From: Rhizomicrobium sp.
Lineage (GTDB): Bacteria > Pseudomonadota > Alphaproteobacteria > Micropepsales > Micropepsaceae
Length of the DNA stretch: 64,000 nucleotides
Direction: 5' to 3'
NCBI GenBank assembly: GCA_037200045.1
Contig: JBBCHM010000002.1
Span: 605,241 to 669,240, forward strand
Part shown: positions 26,014-37,604 of the stretch, one piece after another
How positions within the stretch are numbered: the stretch's first letter is position 1
How the letters are laid out: every line of letters starts with the position of its first letter
Translations under genes and position numbers: made by a program
Notes under the pieces: model-generated
What the model saw: the letters and a program-made list of their open reading frames with translations, nothing else
What the model was told of the DNA's origin: nothing
Database searches by the model: none

Positions 26014-27741
26014 CTAGAACCTGACGGCCAGATCGAGAAGCAGCTTGGTCGATTCCTTGCCCGCGTCGCTGCCCGGCACCGCGTGCGTCGTATGGGCGCC
26101 CTCGATCGCCCCGGCGATATTATACGGCAGCCAGAACCGCACGCCGCCGCCCACCGAGACGATATTCTGATTGGGCAGCGACAGGCTGTGGTTCATGTAC
26201 CAGGTCTCCGCCGCGTCGGCGTAGACATAAGGCTGCAGGCCCTGGACGAAGAAATCGGCGAAGCGGATGTCGTAGCGCAGCTCCGCCGAGCCGCCCAGGC
26301 CGTGGTCGCCGGTGATCGCGCCGGGATCGTAGCCGCGGCCGATCTGGGTGCCGCCGAAGGCAATCTGCTCGCCGGTGATGAGCCGGTCGAACGCGACCTG
26401 GCCCTGCGCGTTCAGCGCGGTGCTGAACGCGCCGCCGAGCGGCAGGACCAGCCGCGTCGTGCCCGTCAGCTTGGTGAAATCGGTGTGGCCGCCCAGCCGC
26501 GACAGCGTCGGCGCCCCATTGGCGGTGGCGCCCAGGATCGGCAGGCCCTGCGACACATCGAAGGTCGAGGTCCACACCGCATTGCCCCAGAAGCCGGCGC
26601 GCTGATAGCTGCCGCCGAGGTCGATCACCCGCCACTGGTCGTGGCTGACCGGGCCGGCGACATCGACGCGGGCGTCCTGCGCGGTGAAGCCGCCGTCCAG
26701 GATCAGCGACTCGGCCCGGCTGCGGATCAAGGGATAGGTCAGCCGCCCGCCGGCCGCCCAGCTGTCGGTCAGCACGTTGAAGGCGGACAGCGTCGAGCCC
26801 GGCTCGCCATGGGTGACCGTGCCGACCAGCGTGCCGACCAGGCCGTCGTCGCCGATGGCGCGGCGGTAGCGCAGCGTGCCGGCGATCTGCTCCAGCGAGC
26901 TCGGCGAGGAGGTGACGGTGGCGGCGAGCTGGTCGGCGCCGAAGATCGAGTTGAACTCGACATCGCCCTGCACCGTCCAGATGCCGGAGAAGCGCGAGCC
27001 GCGGTCGTCGACCGAGACGCCGCCGGTCATCGGCGGCTGGGAGATGTCGACCACCAGGTCGGAGGCGCCGGGCTTGTCGGGCGAGGGCTTCAGCACGCCG
27101 GCGGCGCTGACGCCCGGGATGTCGTTGGTGAGCAGAAGGCCGCGCTCCACCACTTCGAGGCTGGGCGGGCGCGACAGCATCGCCGGGCGCAGATAGCCGT
27201 CGATGTCGCGCCGCGTGGCGTTGTCGCCGCCCTGCACGGTGACGGCGCCGAGATAGCCCTCCACGACATTGATGGTGAACACGCCGTCGCGCACGCGCTG
27301 CGGCGGCACGAAGGCGCGCACCAGCAGGTAGCCCTTGTCGCGATAGGCTTTCTCGATGGCGTCGGCGACATCGATGATGTCGCCCAGCGTCACGTCCTTG
27401 CCGATCAGCCCGGCATAGAGCGGGCGGAATTGCTCGGCCGCGATCTTGGCCGAACCGACGACCTTGATGTCGGCGAGCTTGAAGCGCACCTCGTCGACCG
27501 CGCGCGGCACGGCGGAGCGGTGCGGCGTGACGATGCTGAAATCGAAGTCGGGCTGCGGCGGCGCGGCGGGACCCTGCCGGTCGCGGCCGGGCTGCACGGC
27601 GCCGGGCAGGACCTGCGCGGCCGCGGGCAAGGCGGCCAGCGGCGCAAGGACGCCGAGCGCCAATGCCGCTCGGCCGGCGCCCGTGAGCGCAAACACGTCC
27701 TTTCGAAAACCCGTCACCCCAGTCCCCACTCGCACGCGCAC
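26014..27741 (-). CDS. TpsB outer-membrane transporter (ShlB/FhaC/HecB family)
   Basis: A 575-residue outer-membrane protein, the normal size for a TpsB pore. An N-terminal signal (hydrophobic stretch about residues 22-42) is followed by a linker and two POTRA-like domains, including DKGYLLVRAFVPPQRVRDGVF and NVVEGYLGAV, then a 16-strand barrel. The conserved loop-6 motif is present as IGRGYDPGAITGDHGL. The protein ends in Phe (LAVRF), the usual outer-membrane assembly signal. The GTG at 27741 is followed by further in-frame GTGs, so the exact start is open. It is first in the operon, 13 nt before the giant TpsA gene, which must be its cargo. Confidence 0.93.
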   Translation of the reverse strand: MRVRVGTGVTGFRKDVFALTGAGRAALALGVLAPLAALPAAAQVLPGAVQPGRDRQGPAAPPQPDFDFSIVTPHRSAVPRAVDEVRFKLADIKVVGSAKIAAEQFRPLYAGLIGKDVTLGDIIDVADAIEKAYRDKGYLLVRAFVPPQRVRDGVFTINVVEGYLGAVTVQGGDNATRRDIDGYLRPAMLSRPPSLEVVERGLLLTNDIPGVSAAGVLKPSPDKPGASDLVVDISQPPMTGGVSVDDRGSRFSGIWTVQGDVEFNSIFGADQLAATVTSSPSSLEQIAGTLRYRRAIGDDGLVGTLVGTVTHGEPGSTLSAFNVLTDSWAAGGRLTYPLIRSRAESLILDGGFTAQDARVDVAGPVSHDQWRVIDLGGSYQRAGFWGNAVWTSTFDVSQGLPILGATANGAPTLSRLGGHTDFTKLTGTTRLVLPLGGAFSTALNAQGQVAFDRLITGEQIAFGGTQIGRGYDPGAITGDHGLGGSAELRYDIRFADFFVQGLQPYVYADAAETWYMNHSLSLPNQNIVSVGGGVRFWLPYNIAGAIEGAHTTHAVPGSDAGKESTKLLLDLAVRF

Positions 27742-28101
27742 CCAGCGGCCCGGCCACCGCCAAACCCCAATCCGGGCGACATAAGAATTTTATAAGTGTC
27801 TCAATCCGCCACGTTTTATCAGCGCCAACACTCGTATAGCGAGGGAAATAAGCAGGTTTCGGGCCGCGCCGGGGCTGGGAAGTCAAAAATAATCAGGTCG
27901 CCGTCCCAGCGTTCCAAAATTCGCCACTGCCCGGTCCGGGATCGTACCGGCCAGCGCGATCAAGTGTTTTCTCTGCCTACAAAACGAACATGTCCAATAT
28001 TTCATCTTTCCGCCATACGCGACCCACTAGGCCGGTGTGCCTGGCGCGGGACAAACTCCCGGCGCGGCGCCTTTGCCGTGGCCAAGGACGGGAGTGGGAA
28101 C
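27742..28101. promoter_or_regulatory. 360-nt divergent intergenic region upstream of the TPS operon
   Basis: No gene is supported here. The region separates the 18-kb minus-strand TPS operon from a plus-strand small exported protein and is AT-richer than its surroundings, notably ATAAGAATTTTATAAG at 27780-27795 and scattered A/T runs to 28000. Promoters for both directions should lie here, but I could not match a convincing -35/-10 pair or a known operator. Confidence 0.5.
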
Positions 28102-28347
28102 GTGAATAGGAGTGTAAAGACGGGATTGGGCGTGGCGGCGTTGGCGGCGACGCTGACGGCGGGGGTGTTCATCGGCCAGGCGCTGGCGGCCCAGCCGCAC
28201 ATGCACGCCGCGCTCGACGACCTGCGCGCCGCGAAGGGGGAACTCGAGGCGGCCGAGCACAACAAGGCGGGCCATCGCGCCGAGGCGCTGCGCCTGACCA
28301 ACGAAGCCATCCGCGAGACCGAAGAGGGCATCGCGGACGCTTATTAG
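28102..28347 (+). CDS. small exported protein, function unknown
   Basis: An 81-residue protein with a signal peptide (MNRSVKTGLGVAALAATLTAG, cleavage after QALA) and a mature ~50-residue helical part, MHAALDDLRAAKGELEAAEHN followed by RAEALRLTNEAIRETEEGI. The GTG at 28102 is chosen because GGGAG lies eight bases upstream and the signal peptide starts there; the frame is open further upstream but that part has no signal. Proteins with this helical pattern are common in Alphaproteobacteria as short periplasmic hypotheticals. No function can be given. Confidence 0.65.
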   Translation: MNRSVKTGLGVAALAATLTAGVFIGQALAAQPHMHAALDDLRAAKGELEAAEHNKAGHRAEALRLTNEAIRETEEGIADAY

Positions 28348-28406
28348 AGTCGTTTCGGTTTGAGCTTTCTCGACACCAGCGCCGTTCGCTGGATTCAAAC
28401 TACAGG

Positions 28407-28488
28407 TGTCATGGCCCGCGAATGCGGGCCACCCAGTTGAAATCTGCGCAGATTTCAACTGGGTCCGCCGCATTCGCGGCGGATGACA
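28407..28488. repeat. REP/BIME-like element with a perfect 34-nt internal palindrome
   Basis: A 25-nt head at 28407-28431 is identical to the one at 5576-5600. A facing head at 28464-28488 is similar but has stem CCGCCGC/GCGGCGG in place of GGCCCGC/GCGGGCC, so pairing is kept by compensatory changes. Between them lies a perfect 34-base palindrome at 28431-28464 (half-site ACCCAGTTGAAATCTGC). The element lies between the small exported protein gene and the flippase gene and could form a long cruciform or a transcription-terminating hairpin. Confidence 0.85.
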
Positions 28489-28607
28489 CCGCGTGCTGCG
28501 AATATCTGACTCGGGACATTAGAAAGACGGATTGTTCTTCCTGAACGGCTTCGGTCCCCCGGCGCCGTTTACTTTTTCTTAGGCATGGCGCTTGCGCCGC
28601 GCCGGCC

Positions 28608-29912
28608 ATGAACGGCGCATCCTCGCGTGAACTGCCCCGGGATGGGACGGCCGGCCGGTTCGCCGCCGCGCGGCGCCACGCGCTGGCGGCGCTGGGCCCG
28701 TTCGCCATGGCGGGCGCCCATTTCCTGGCCTCGATCCTGTTCCTCAAGACCATGGCGCCGGCCGCTTTCGGCCTGTTCGCCTTCGTGCTGGTGGCTGTCC
28801 CGTTCTGGCTCGGAATCTCGGTCGCGCTCCTGGGCGCGCCGCTCGCCACCACGCGCCGGCCCGGCGACAGCGATTGGCGCGAATTGCCAACACTGATGAA
28901 GGCCAATCTCGTCTTCTGCCTCGTCGCGAGCGTCGCGGTGGCGGCCCTGATGGCGGCCAGCGGCGCCGACGGGGCGAGCGCGGCCTTGCTCGGCCTCTAT
29001 GGCGGGGTGATGTGCCTGCGCTGGTTCGCGCGCTGGCTGGCCTATGCGACCCAGCGGCCCCTGCGGGCCGTGCTGTCGGATATCGCCTATGGCGTCCTCC
29101 TGGTGGCGGGGCTCGCGACGCTGGCCGCCCTGCGGGATCTGAGCATCGCGAGCGCGGCCGTCGTGCTGTGCTTCAGCGCCGGCGCGGGCCTGGCGGTCTT
29201 CGGCCGCGGCTTCCTGGTGCGGCAGTTCCGCTCGCTGCGCGACGGCGCGCTCGCCGCCTATGCCCCGATCTGGCGCGAGATGACGCAATGGGCGCTGCTC
29301 GGCGTGGTGACCTCGGAATTGTCGCTCAACGCGCATGCTTATCTCGTGACCTTCTTCGCCGGCCCCAAGGCCTTCGCGCTGATCGCGGCGGGCTCGCTGT
29401 TCATGCGGCCGGTGTCGCTCTGCCTGACCGCCCTGCCCGACCGCGAGCGCCCGCTGATGGTCCGTACCCTGATGAACGGCGACCGCGCCGGCACCGAGCG
29501 CTGCGTGCGCGAATTCCGCTCCGCCGCGGCGGCGATCTGGGTCCTCACCCTGGCGCTGTCGGCGGCGGCGCTGGCCTGGTTCCCGCGCGCGATCCTGAAA
29601 TCCGATTACGGCCTCGGCGACATCCTCCTCGTCGTCGTGCTGTGGGCCGCGATCATGGCGGTGCGCGCCTGGCGCGCGCCCGAGGCGGTGCTGCTGCAGG
29701 CGGCGCGCGCCTTCCGCCCGCTCGCCAGCGCCAGCGTGATCTCGAGCGTCGTGGCGCTCACCACGACCGCCGCGCTGCTCCTGCTGTTCGGACCGGTGGC
29801 GTCTCTCGTGGGGATATTGATCGGCGACCTCGTGCTGACCGAACGCGTCTTCGCGCTGACGCGAAGCTGGAAACGCGAGCGCGGCTGGAGCCTCGCCGTC
29901 GCGGCGTCATAG
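28608..29912 (+). CDS. polysaccharide-flippase-like (MOP/Wzx-type) membrane protein
   Basis: A 434-residue, very hydrophobic protein with about 12 predicted TM segments. It starts with HALAALGPFAMAGAHFLASIL followed by TMAPAAFGLFAFVLV, which resembles the beginning of Wzx/MATE-like lipid-linked-sugar flippases, where a gPxxfGxfa motif follows TM1. No catalytic motif is visible. It stands alone: no glycosyltransferase or polymerase gene is adjacent, and its 3' end is convergent with the NRPS-like gene. The call is by general pattern. Confidence 0.6.
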   Translation: MNGASSRELPRDGTAGRFAAARRHALAALGPFAMAGAHFLASILFLKTMAPAAFGLFAFVLVAVPFWLGISVALLGAPLATTRRPGDSDWRELPTLMKANLVFCLVASVAVAALMAASGADGASAALLGLYGGVMCLRWFARWLAYATQRPLRAVLSDIAYGVLLVAGLATLAALRDLSIASAAVVLCFSAGAGLAVFGRGFLVRQFRSLRDGALAAYAPIWREMTQWALLGVVTSELSLNAHAYLVTFFAGPKAFALIAAGSLFMRPVSLCLTALPDRERPLMVRTLMNGDRAGTERCVREFRSAAAAIWVLTLALSAAALAWFPRAILKSDYGLGDILLVVVLWAAIMAVRAWRAPEAVLLQAARAFRPLASASVISSVVALTTTAALLLLFGPVASLVGILIGDLVLTERVFALTRSWKRERGWSLAVAAS

Positions 29913-29999
29913 CGCTGCAAAAATAATTTTCGCGGCAAGAAAATATCGTCCGCCGCATCGCAATCGAAAAACTTATCCCCGCAACAAATTCAAATCCTC

Positions 30000-30040
30000 C
30001 GCGTTCTCCGCGGCTCCGCGTGAATCCTCTGTCGGATAAC
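30000..30040. repeat. possible copy of a dispersed CGCGGAG-type repeat
   Basis: The convergent intergenic region (29913-30175) contains alternating CCGCG/CGCGG strings, including CGCGTTCTCCGCGGCTCCGC. On the minus strand this reads TTCACGCGGAGCCGCGGAG, a pattern I associate with dispersed intergenic repeats in many proteobacteria. Only one copy is present in the window, so this is tentative. The rest of the region is A-rich and may hold the transcription ends of both flanking genes. Confidence 0.35.
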
Positions 30041-30175
30041 CGCGCCGAAAATCACGCCGGAAAAAATTTCCGCCCGCCCCTTGAACCGAGTCGGTCCAGG
30101 CACCAAATCACTCACATCCCCATCATTGCAGGCATACCCAAACGGCGTCTCCGCCGTGGAGCAACCGCACATGAC

Positions 30176-32812
<2,637 letters not shown>

Positions 32813-32991
32813 GAGCGTTTGCGGTCGTTTGCGGCGGCGAACCTAGCCTCCGCGTGAAAAACAAATCCTGAATGCGGAGCGCGAGTCCAAGATTGGGACA
32901 GGCACGATCCGTGCAGAGATGTCGCATGCAGGTTTCAGTCCCGGATAACGGGCACGATCTTCGTGCCGATCCGGTGCAGCAGGAGGCCAAG

Positions 32992-33435
32992 ATGCTTCAC
33001 GTCGATACAGCCAAGCTTCTTCCCGCCAATGACAGCGAACCCGTGGCCCTGCCGCGCCTCACCCCGGCCGAGCAGCCCTTCCCCAAGCTGATCGGGCTGG
33101 AGATCACCCAGGCGACGCCCAAGCGCGTCCGCGCCACGCTCGCCGCCCGCAACGAGCTCTGCCGCTCCGGTGGCACGCTGCATGGCGGCGCGCTGATGTC
33201 GCTGGCCGACATCGTCGCCTCCTGCGGCGCCTTCCTCAACCTGCCCGAGGGCGCGGCCACGACCACGATCGAAAGCAAGACGAACTTCATCGGCGCGGCC
33301 AAGGCCGGCGAGCCGGTGTTCGCCGAGGCCGTGGCGCTGCATGTCGGCCGCCGCAGCTCGGTCTGGCAGACCACCATCACCCGCGCCGACGGCAAGCTGG
33401 TGGCAATGGTGATCCAGACCCAGATGGTGATCTGA
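32992..33435 (+). CDS. PaaI-family hotdog thioesterase
   Basis: A 147-residue hotdog-fold protein that should hydrolyse an acyl- or aryl-CoA thioester. The family segment GGTLHGGALMSLADIVASCGAF is present in full, with the Gly-Gly pair and the active-site Asp, and TTTIESKTNFIGAAKAGE follows. The ATG at 32992 has a perfect AGGAGG six bases upstream. It is divergent from the A-T-TE gene with about 180 nt between the starts, and 79 nt ahead of the carboxypeptidase gene. It could serve the neighbouring NRPS-like enzyme as a proof-reading thioesterase, but a housekeeping role in aromatic-acid metabolism is equally likely. Confidence 0.88.
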   Translation: MLHVDTAKLLPANDSEPVALPRLTPAEQPFPKLIGLEITQATPKRVRATLAARNELCRSGGTLHGGALMSLADIVASCGAFLNLPEGAATTTIESKTNFIGAAKAGEPVFAEAVALHVGRRSSVWQTTITRADGKLVAMVIQTQMVI

Positions 33436-33439
33436 AACC

Positions 33440-33460
33440 ACCCTCCCTCAAGGGGAGGGT
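33440..33460. terminator. GC-rich hairpin after the PaaI thioesterase gene
   Basis: Arms ACCCTCCC (33440-33447) and GGGAGGGT (33453-33460) enclose a 5-nt loop just downstream of the thioesterase stop. No T-run follows, so intrinsic termination is doubtful; it may be a short dispersed palindrome. Confidence 0.35.
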
Positions 33461-33514
33461 AGGAAACCGCCCGTCCTCCCCCTACTCTCGCCCCGCACAA
33501 TCCGGGGCACCGTC

Positions 33515-35035
33515 ATGTCATCCCTCCAGGCCGATCCCTACGCCCGCGCGGCGGCGAAGTTCGCGCTGTCGTGCAAGCTCGCCAGCATCGAGGCGCTGAT
33601 CGACTGGGACGCCCAGACCAACATGCCCAAGGGCGGAAGCTGGGCGCGCGGCGAACAGCGCGGCGCGCTGGCGGAGGTCACATCCGATCTCACCGGCTCG
33701 CCCGAGGTCGGCGCCCTGCTCGACGAGGCCCAAGGCTATGCCGACGCGCTCGACGAAGCCGATCGCGCCAATCTCAAGGAGATGCGCCGGCTCTGGGTGC
33801 ACCGCGCGGCGGTGCCCAAGGATCTGGTCGTCGAGCGCGCCCGCGTCAGCCAGGCGCTGCAGGCGGCGTGGCTGGAGGCGAAAGCCACCAGCGACTTCGC
33901 GCTGTTCGCGCCGGGTTTCAAGACGTTGATGGCGATCCACAAGGAGGTGGCGGCCGCCAAGGGCGCCGCGCTCGGCCTTCAGCCTTACGACGCGATGATG
34001 GACGAGATGGATCCGGGCCTGACCTCCGCCATCATCGATCCGATCTTCGACGATCTGGCCGCCAACCTGCCCAGCATCCTCGCCGAGGTGCGCGAGCGCC
34101 AGAAATCGTGGCCCGCGGTTCTGGAATTCGGCGGCGACTTCTCCAAGGAGCGCCAGAAGGCGTTGGCGCAAAAGCTGGCCGCCGTCGTCGGCCATTCGCC
34201 CGAGACCAGCCGCATCGACGAGGCGCCGCATCCCTTCTCGATGCCGCATTCGCCGGGCGATGTGCGTTTCACGACGCGCTACAGCGAGGACAAGTTCCGC
34301 TATTCCGTGACGGCGACGCTGCACGAGGCGGGGCATGCGATGTACGAGCTGAACCTGCCGCGCAAGCTCGCCTTCTCGCCCGTCGGCTTCGCGCGCGGCG
34401 CGACCGCGCATGAAAGCCAGTCGCTGATGCTGGAGATGATGGCCGGACGATCCAAGGCGTTTCTTCGGTTCCTGAGCCCCTTGCTGCACGACCATCTCGG
34501 CGGCGAGGCGGCGTCCTGGGCGCCGCGCAACGTGCTGAACTTCTTCCGCCGCGTCGACGACGATTTCATCCGCGTCAACGCCGACGAGATTTCCTATCCG
34601 CTGCATGTGATCCTGCGCTACCGCCTCGAACGCGCGCTGCTGTCGGGCGATCTTGCGGTGGACGACATTCCGGGCGCCTGGAACGAGATGTTCGCCAAGC
34701 TGTTCGGCCGCGTGCCGCCCAACCACGCCAAGGGCTGCCTGCAGGACATCCATTGGGCGGCGGCGCTGTTCGGTTATTTCCCGAACTACGCGCTGGGCGA
34801 AGCCTTGGCGGCGCAATTGTTCGAGACCGCCTGCGCCGCCGATCCGTCGATCCTGCCGGCGCTGGGCAACGGCGACTTCAGGCCCTATTTCGCCTGGGTG
34901 CGCCCGCGCATCCACGAACAGGCGAGCTTGAAAAGCTTCGACGATATCGTCGTCGCGGCCACCGGCTCGAAACTCTCGGGCGCAGCGCTGAAGCGCCACG
35001 TCCGCCGCCGCTATCTGGAAGAAGCACTGGACTAA
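33515..35035 (+). CDS. M32 metallocarboxypeptidase (carboxypeptidase Taq family)
   Basis: A 506-residue cytoplasmic zinc carboxypeptidase, full family length. The metal motif HEAGH is at His270-Glu271-His274, in ATLHEAGHAMYELNL. The third ligand and substrate-binding residues fall in GATAHESQSLMLEMMAGRS, and YPLHVILRYRLERALLSGDL is the conserved C-terminal motif of M32. It removes C-terminal residues from peptides. The ATG at 33515 begins MSSLQADPYARAAAKFA, where family similarity begins. Its 3' end is 13 nt from the convergent end of the TonB-receptor gene. There is nothing odd about it. Confidence 0.93.
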   Translation: MSSLQADPYARAAAKFALSCKLASIEALIDWDAQTNMPKGGSWARGEQRGALAEVTSDLTGSPEVGALLDEAQGYADALDEADRANLKEMRRLWVHRAAVPKDLVVERARVSQALQAAWLEAKATSDFALFAPGFKTLMAIHKEVAAAKGAALGLQPYDAMMDEMDPGLTSAIIDPIFDDLAANLPSILAEVRERQKSWPAVLEFGGDFSKERQKALAQKLAAVVGHSPETSRIDEAPHPFSMPHSPGDVRFTTRYSEDKFRYSVTATLHEAGHAMYELNLPRKLAFSPVGFARGATAHESQSLMLEMMAGRSKAFLRFLSPLLHDHLGGEAASWAPRNVLNFFRRVDDDFIRVNADEISYPLHVILRYRLERALLSGDLAVDDIPGAWNEMFAKLFGRVPPNHAKGCLQDIHWAAALFGYFPNYALGEALAAQLFETACAADPSILPALGNGDFRPYFAWVRPRIHEQASLKSFDDIVVAATGSKLSGAALKRHVRRRYLEEALD

Positions 35036-35048
35036 ACTCGACCGGAGC

Positions 35049-37466
35049 TCAGAACTTCTGGCTGAACCGCAATCCGATCTGGCGCGGCGTGTTGGTCGCG
35101 ACATAGGGCTCGGCACCGCAGATCTGCACGGTGCACTCGGCGTAGCGGTAGAGATCGTCGCGCTCGTCGAAGGCGTTCTGGATCGACAGTTCGAGCGCCC
35201 ATTTGTCGGTCTCGATGCCGGTCGTGAAGTCGACATTGGTGAAGGCGCGCTGGCGCCCCAATGCCGCGCGGATCGGCACGTCGACTCCGGTGACCGGATT
35301 GGGCGCCATGACGCGCAAATCGGGCCAGCTCGCCCCCTGGTAGATCACGCTCGCCTGGATATGGCCGAGGAAATCGCGGACCAGCGGGAATTCGTAGCGC
35401 GCCGTCCAGTTGGTCTTGAATTTGGGCGTCGGCAGCGGCGTGCCGGCCGGCGCGTCGGCGGTGCCGGGGCAGACGGTAACGCCGACCGGTCCGCAATAAT
35501 CCTTGGTCAGATGCGAGTCGTTGTAGGCGCCCGAGCCGTTGATCGTCAGGCCTGTCACCGGCATCCAGGTCACGTCGCTTTCCAGGCCGTAGATGCGGGC
35601 CGCGCCGGCATTGTGGATCTCGGTGAAGGAATTGAGCCCGAGGAACGAGAACTGGAAATTGTTCCAGTTCTCAAGATAAGCGGCGCCGTTGAAGATCAGG
35701 GTGTGGTCGAACCAGGCGGTCTTCCAGCCGATCTCGTAATTGGTCAGGCGGTCCGGCTGATAGGGCGGGATCGTGCCGCGGCGGTTGACGCCGCCCGGGC
35801 GGAAGCCGGTCGACCACGTCGCATAGAGCATGCGGTCGTCATCGAACTTGTAGCTCACGTTGATTTTGTGCGTGAAGCCGGATTCGTAGACGCTCTTGTC
35901 GAGATTGGTGCAGGGGCCGTTGTCGACACTGGTCGGCGCGAAGCACTGCGACACGCCGGTGTGCGAACTATAGTCGTCGGAGAACCCGAAGAAGCCCTTC
36001 AGCGAATTGGCGGCGTAGAAGACGCGGCCGCCGAGCGTGACGGTCAGCTTCGGAAGGACGTCGTAGGCGAGTTCGCCGAACAGCGCATAATCGTTGTCGT
36101 AGCGCTGCTGATCGGTCAGCCACAGCGTGCCCGGCCAGTTGGGCACCGAAAGCTGGGGCACGCCCGGATCGGCGTTGGCGTCGGACAGATTGGCGATCTG
36201 GTAGTTCTGCAGGATGTAGTGGCCCTGCCGCTCGTAGAACAGCCCGCCGACGAAGCGCAGATCGTTGTCCGCCGGCGTGGAGAAGCGCAGCTCCTGGCTG
36301 ATCTTCGTGAAGTGATCCTTCTCGAAGATGTATTGCCTCGGATCGATGAAATTGCCGTGGTTGTCGTTGATATAGGCGCCGTAGCCGTACAGCGTGTCGT
36401 AGAAGAACGAATAGTCGGTGTAGTCCGAGGCGGCGTTGATCTGCCGGTCCATGTAGCCGCCGGCATAGGTGACGTCGAGATTGGCGATCTTGCCCTGGAT
36501 CGTCAGCCCCGCCTGAACCCAGGTGTCGTGCGCGTATTCCGGGAAGAAGTGCTGTACCTTCAGGTCGCCGACGCTGGGATCGTAGGCGAAGATGCCGCTG
36601 GTCTGGGTGTGCTGCGCGATGACGGTCGGCGTGATCGTCCAGTTGTCGTCGAGATCGAACTCCAACGCGGCGCGGCCGCCATAGGTATCGACGCTGTTGA
36701 AATTGTTCTTGGCGATGGAGGCGTTGCTCACCGTCACGCCCGAGGTCGGGAAGAACCGCGTGCCCGGTACGTTGTCGATGTAGCCGGAGTCGTGTTCGCT
36801 GTAGCCGACGAGGCGGACGGCGACGTTATCGGCCAGCGGGATGTTGACGAAACCCTCGCCGCCATAGCCGATGCTGCCGTGGTCGACCGTGTTCACGCTC
36901 ACGTCATAGGCGGCCGAGAAGGCGCTCGGATCGGGCTTGTTGGTGATGATGCGGATCGTGCCGGCCTCGGAGCTCGCGCCATACAGCGTGCCTTGCGGGC
37001 CCGACAGCGATTCGACGCGCGCGATGTCGTAGACATGCACGTCGAGGGCGCCGCCGATCGTGGTGATCGGCTGTTCGTCGAGATAGATGCCGACGGTCGG
37101 CAGCGAGCCGGAATGGTTGCCGTCATTGCCGCTCGATACGCCGCGCATCGAGACATTGGCGAAGCCCGGCCCGCCATTGCCGGCGCCGGCGCCGCCCACG
37201 GTATAGGTCACGCTGGGGAGGAATTTCACATAGTCTTCGAAATTCGTGACGTGCAGTTGTTCGAGCTTCTCGGTCGGCAACGCCTGGATGCTGAGCGGCG
37301 CGCGCTGGATGTCCTCGGAGCGCTTTTCGGCGGTGACCACCACGGTCTCGATGCCGGCCGGCTTGTCGGCATCGGCGGCGAAGGCCGGCCCCGTCAGCAT
37401 CGTGGAGGTCAGCAGCACCTGCCAAAGCGCCGGCCGCACCCGGCCGCCCGTCGAAATCCCCCACAT
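35049..37466 (-). CDS. TonB-dependent outer-membrane receptor
   Basis: An 805-residue receptor. After a signal peptide (VLLTSTMLTGPAFA) comes a TonB-box-like IETVVVTAEKR, a plug domain with SLSGPQGTLYGASSEAGTI, a 22-strand barrel and a terminal aromatic (GLRFSQKF). It imports a ligand that cannot be told from sequence; family members with this plug pattern take up siderophores, sugars or oligopeptides. The ATG at 37466 was chosen because AGGGGACAGGG lies upstream; the frame is open 15 codons further. It lies 138 nt downstream of a TPR-sulfotransferase gene on the same strand, a pairing often seen in Alphaproteobacteria. Confidence 0.92.
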   Translation of the reverse strand: MWGISTGGRVRPALWQVLLTSTMLTGPAFAADADKPAGIETVVVTAEKRSEDIQRAPLSIQALPTEKLEQLHVTNFEDYVKFLPSVTYTVGGAGAGNGGPGFANVSMRGVSSGNDGNHSGSLPTVGIYLDEQPITTIGGALDVHVYDIARVESLSGPQGTLYGASSEAGTIRIITNKPDPSAFSAAYDVSVNTVDHGSIGYGGEGFVNIPLADNVAVRLVGYSEHDSGYIDNVPGTRFFPTSGVTVSNASIAKNNFNSVDTYGGRAALEFDLDDNWTITPTVIAQHTQTSGIFAYDPSVGDLKVQHFFPEYAHDTWVQAGLTIQGKIANLDVTYAGGYMDRQINAASDYTDYSFFYDTLYGYGAYINDNHGNFIDPRQYIFEKDHFTKISQELRFSTPADNDLRFVGGLFYERQGHYILQNYQIANLSDANADPGVPQLSVPNWPGTLWLTDQQRYDNDYALFGELAYDVLPKLTVTLGGRVFYAANSLKGFFGFSDDYSSHTGVSQCFAPTSVDNGPCTNLDKSVYESGFTHKINVSYKFDDDRMLYATWSTGFRPGGVNRRGTIPPYQPDRLTNYEIGWKTAWFDHTLIFNGAAYLENWNNFQFSFLGLNSFTEIHNAGAARIYGLESDVTWMPVTGLTINGSGAYNDSHLTKDYCGPVGVTVCPGTADAPAGTPLPTPKFKTNWTARYEFPLVRDFLGHIQASVIYQGASWPDLRVMAPNPVTGVDVPIRAALGRQRAFTNVDFTTGIETDKWALELSIQNAFDERDDLYRYAECTVQICGAEPYVATNTPRQIGLRFSQKF

Positions 37467-37604
37467 GCCCTGTCCCCTGGAAAAGTGGTACTCGAAACTA
37501 CAGTCTCGCAAGTGTCACAAGTTGAAACCCCGGCCAAAGGGCCCGTCAATGCCGGGCGGGCGGCCGAGCTGCGGAAAAATGCTGCACTGCGCAAAAAGAG
37601 GCAG

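Noticed and set aside
19848..26024. 2058-codon open frame on the plus strand opposite tpsA
   Set aside because: It is a mirror of the repetitive, GC-rich tpsA gene. Its translation is an Arg/Ala/Asp-rich string with no domain, and tpsA has a signal peptide, TPS domain and operon context.
27796..28101. N-terminal extension of the small exported protein at 28102-28347
   Set aside because: The extra ~100 codons have no domain. The signal peptide and ribosome site both place the start at 28102.
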